Source: CAYUCJ01 sp049282265
GTDB lineage: Bacteria > Desulfobacterota > DSM-4660 > Desulfatiglandales > Desulfatiglandaceae
Length of the DNA: 5,809 nt
Direction of reading: 5' to 3'
Assembly (NCBI GenBank): GCA_049282265.1
Contig: JBAPTR010000191.1
Coordinates: forward strand, 1-5,809
Shown piece by piece: positions 5,162 to 5,809 of this stretch. The position numbers were made by a program, and so were the translations under genes. The first letter of the stretch is position 1. Every line of letters begins with the position of its first letter. The notes beneath the pieces were generated by a model. It searched no databases. It saw only the letters and a list, made by a program, of their open reading frames with translations, and was not told where the DNA came from.

Positions 5162-5676
5162 CCGTGTCAGTGGGCTTCGATAACCTTTGCTTTTGTGCTG
5201 AGCTTTACGGCATGAAGAAGCAGGAACTTGAAACCTGAGCGCATGAGCTGCTTTGAAACTTCGGTTTGATTGACGCAGGCAAAAGAAAGTTCGGTGGTTT
5301 TTCAAAGGGTATGAAACGAAAACTCACTATTGCTGCCGGAATAATCCACAACCCACCGATATTATTCCTAGACGAACCAACCACAGGTATCGACGTGGCC
5401 AGCGCACGGCGGATTCGGCAGATCCTGGATGGGTTGAACAACAGCGGTACCACGATTTTCCTGACGACCCACTACTTCGAAGAAGCTGAGCGTCTCTGTC
5501 ACTGCATTGCTTTCATCGTTGACGGACTGATCGTACGGGTCGATACCGTGGCTGACCTCGTCCAGCCCATTCAAGTAAAGCGTGTAATGCAACTTGCCGT
5601 GTCGAAGTCAGAACCCGCTCTGCATGATGACCTCGCCGCAGCATTTCCACATCATGCAACTTCTGGTTCAGCATGA
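5158..5676 (+). pseudogene. ABC transporter ATP-binding protein remnant (5'-truncated, two in-frame TGA)
   Basis: Reading one frame through, from about 5158, gives the second half of an ABC-2-type (drug/Nat-like) nucleotide-binding domain: FDNLCFCAELYGM, then TGA 5236-5238, AHELL, TGA 5254-5256, NFGLIDAGKRKF, the signature region FSKGMKRKL, Walker B ILFLDEP, D-loop TGID, and the switch His in LTTHYFEEAERL. Walker A and the Q-loop are missing, because qNOR ends just upstream. The first TGA falls where the family often has Arg in a (E)RA(x)ELL context and is one substitution from CGA. The longest literal ORF starts at TTG 5266 without a ribosome-binding site. The C-terminal extension loses family character near 5640, and its last 25 bases overlap the antidote gene on the other strand, so the 3' end is probably also cut. 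The intact homologue would energise an exporter; no permease gene is in view. Confidence 0.85.
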
Positions 5677-5809
5677 AGCTTGAGTCCCAGCGCGCGCACC
5701 ACCTTCATTACTGTGGCGAACTCCGGGTTACCTTCCGGCGAAAGCGCTTTATAAAGGCTTTCGCGCCCCAGACCCGTGTCACGAGCGATCTGGGACATGC
5801 CACGAGCGC
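5652..5809 (-). CDS. HigA-like addiction module antidote protein, C-terminal part (5' end outside window)
   Basis: On the minus strand the frame enters from the right edge and ends at TGA (complement of 5652-5654), giving 51 residues. They include RGMSQIARDTGLGRESLYKAL, a Cro/C1-type helix-turn-helix, followed by SPEGNPEFATVMKVVRALGLKL. This combination is characteristic of the antidote protein of a RelE/HigB-type toxin-antitoxin family. Intact relatives are about 95-100 residues, so about half is present. In this family the toxin gene usually precedes the antidote, so it should lie beyond the right edge, on the minus strand. The antidote would neutralise the toxin and repress their shared promoter by DNA binding. 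It converges on, and overlaps by about 25 bases, the tail of the ABC-ATPase remnant. Confidence 0.87.
   Translation of the reverse strand, partial: ARGMSQIARDTGLGRESLYKALSPEGNPEFATVMKVVRALGLKLHAEPEVA

Noticed and set aside
5029..5238. 69-codon frame beginning inside the qNOR gene and ending at TGA 5236
   Set aside because: Its first part is out-of-frame qNOR; only the end (from about 5158) is meaningful, as part of the ABC ATPase remnant.
5236..5256. TGA read as selenocysteine or Trp in the ABC ATPase
   Set aside because: TGA ends several clear genes here (195, 1862, 2422, 5132), the positions do not call for Cys or Trp in the family, and the gene also lacks its 5' half.
4877..5305. 142-codon minus-strand frame across the qNOR end
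   Set aside because: It covers conserved qNOR helices and the ABC remnant, has no ribosome-binding site and no family-like motif.
1..5809. CRISPR array, tRNA or rRNA genes
   Set aside because: No regularly spaced repeats of adequate length and no tRNA- or rRNA-like segment were seen; nearly all the sequence is accounted for by coding or pseudogene frames.

Overview
The window looks like a stretch of accessory DNA from a strictly anaerobic, probably Desulfobacterota-like (sulfate-reducer or syntroph-type) bacterium. This is an inference from gene content: a Desulfovibrio-type single [4Fe-4S] ferredoxin, rubredoxin, the flavodiiron protein (FDP) family, a hemerythrin and a quinol-type nitric oxide reductase. 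No marker gene fixes the taxon.

Layout, left to right. Positions 3-197 hold the C-terminus of a tyrosine recombinase that runs off the left edge. A small ORF of mobile-element type (from 200) follows it directly and is broken at about 370-385, where the sequence switches to the C-terminal third of an FprA-type FDP (about 373-762, 5'-truncated). Next come a DUF488/YeaO-like protein (872-1249) and a hemerythrin-domain protein (1310-1864). Each is preceded by the same 12-bp sequence, overlapping an extended -10 promoter. A tight cluster follows: rubredoxin (1950-2109, frameshifted at a G7 run), a small cupin (to 2424, with no good start codon), and a ferredoxin (2473-2667). An AT-rich gap of about 190 bp with direct repeats leads into a full-length quinol-dependent NO reductase (2858-5134). 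After a hairpin at its stop codon there is a 5'-truncated ABC-transporter ATPase remnant with two in-frame TGA codons (about 5158-5676). On the minus strand, entering from the right edge, is the C-terminus of a HigA-like addiction-module antidote (5652-5807).

The coherent theme is defence against O2 and NO in an anaerobe. Rubredoxin normally feeds electrons to an FDP that reduces O2 or NO, hemerythrin binds O2 or NO, and qNOR reduces NO at the membrane with quinol electrons. Both soluble partners of the rubredoxin-FDP route are damaged here, while the membrane qNOR, hemerythrin and ferredoxin look intact. With an integrase tail on the left, an addiction-module gene on the right and three damaged genes, the region reads as a decaying, rearranged genomic island. 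Some of the lesions, especially the G7 indel and the missing cupin start, could instead be sequence or assembly errors.
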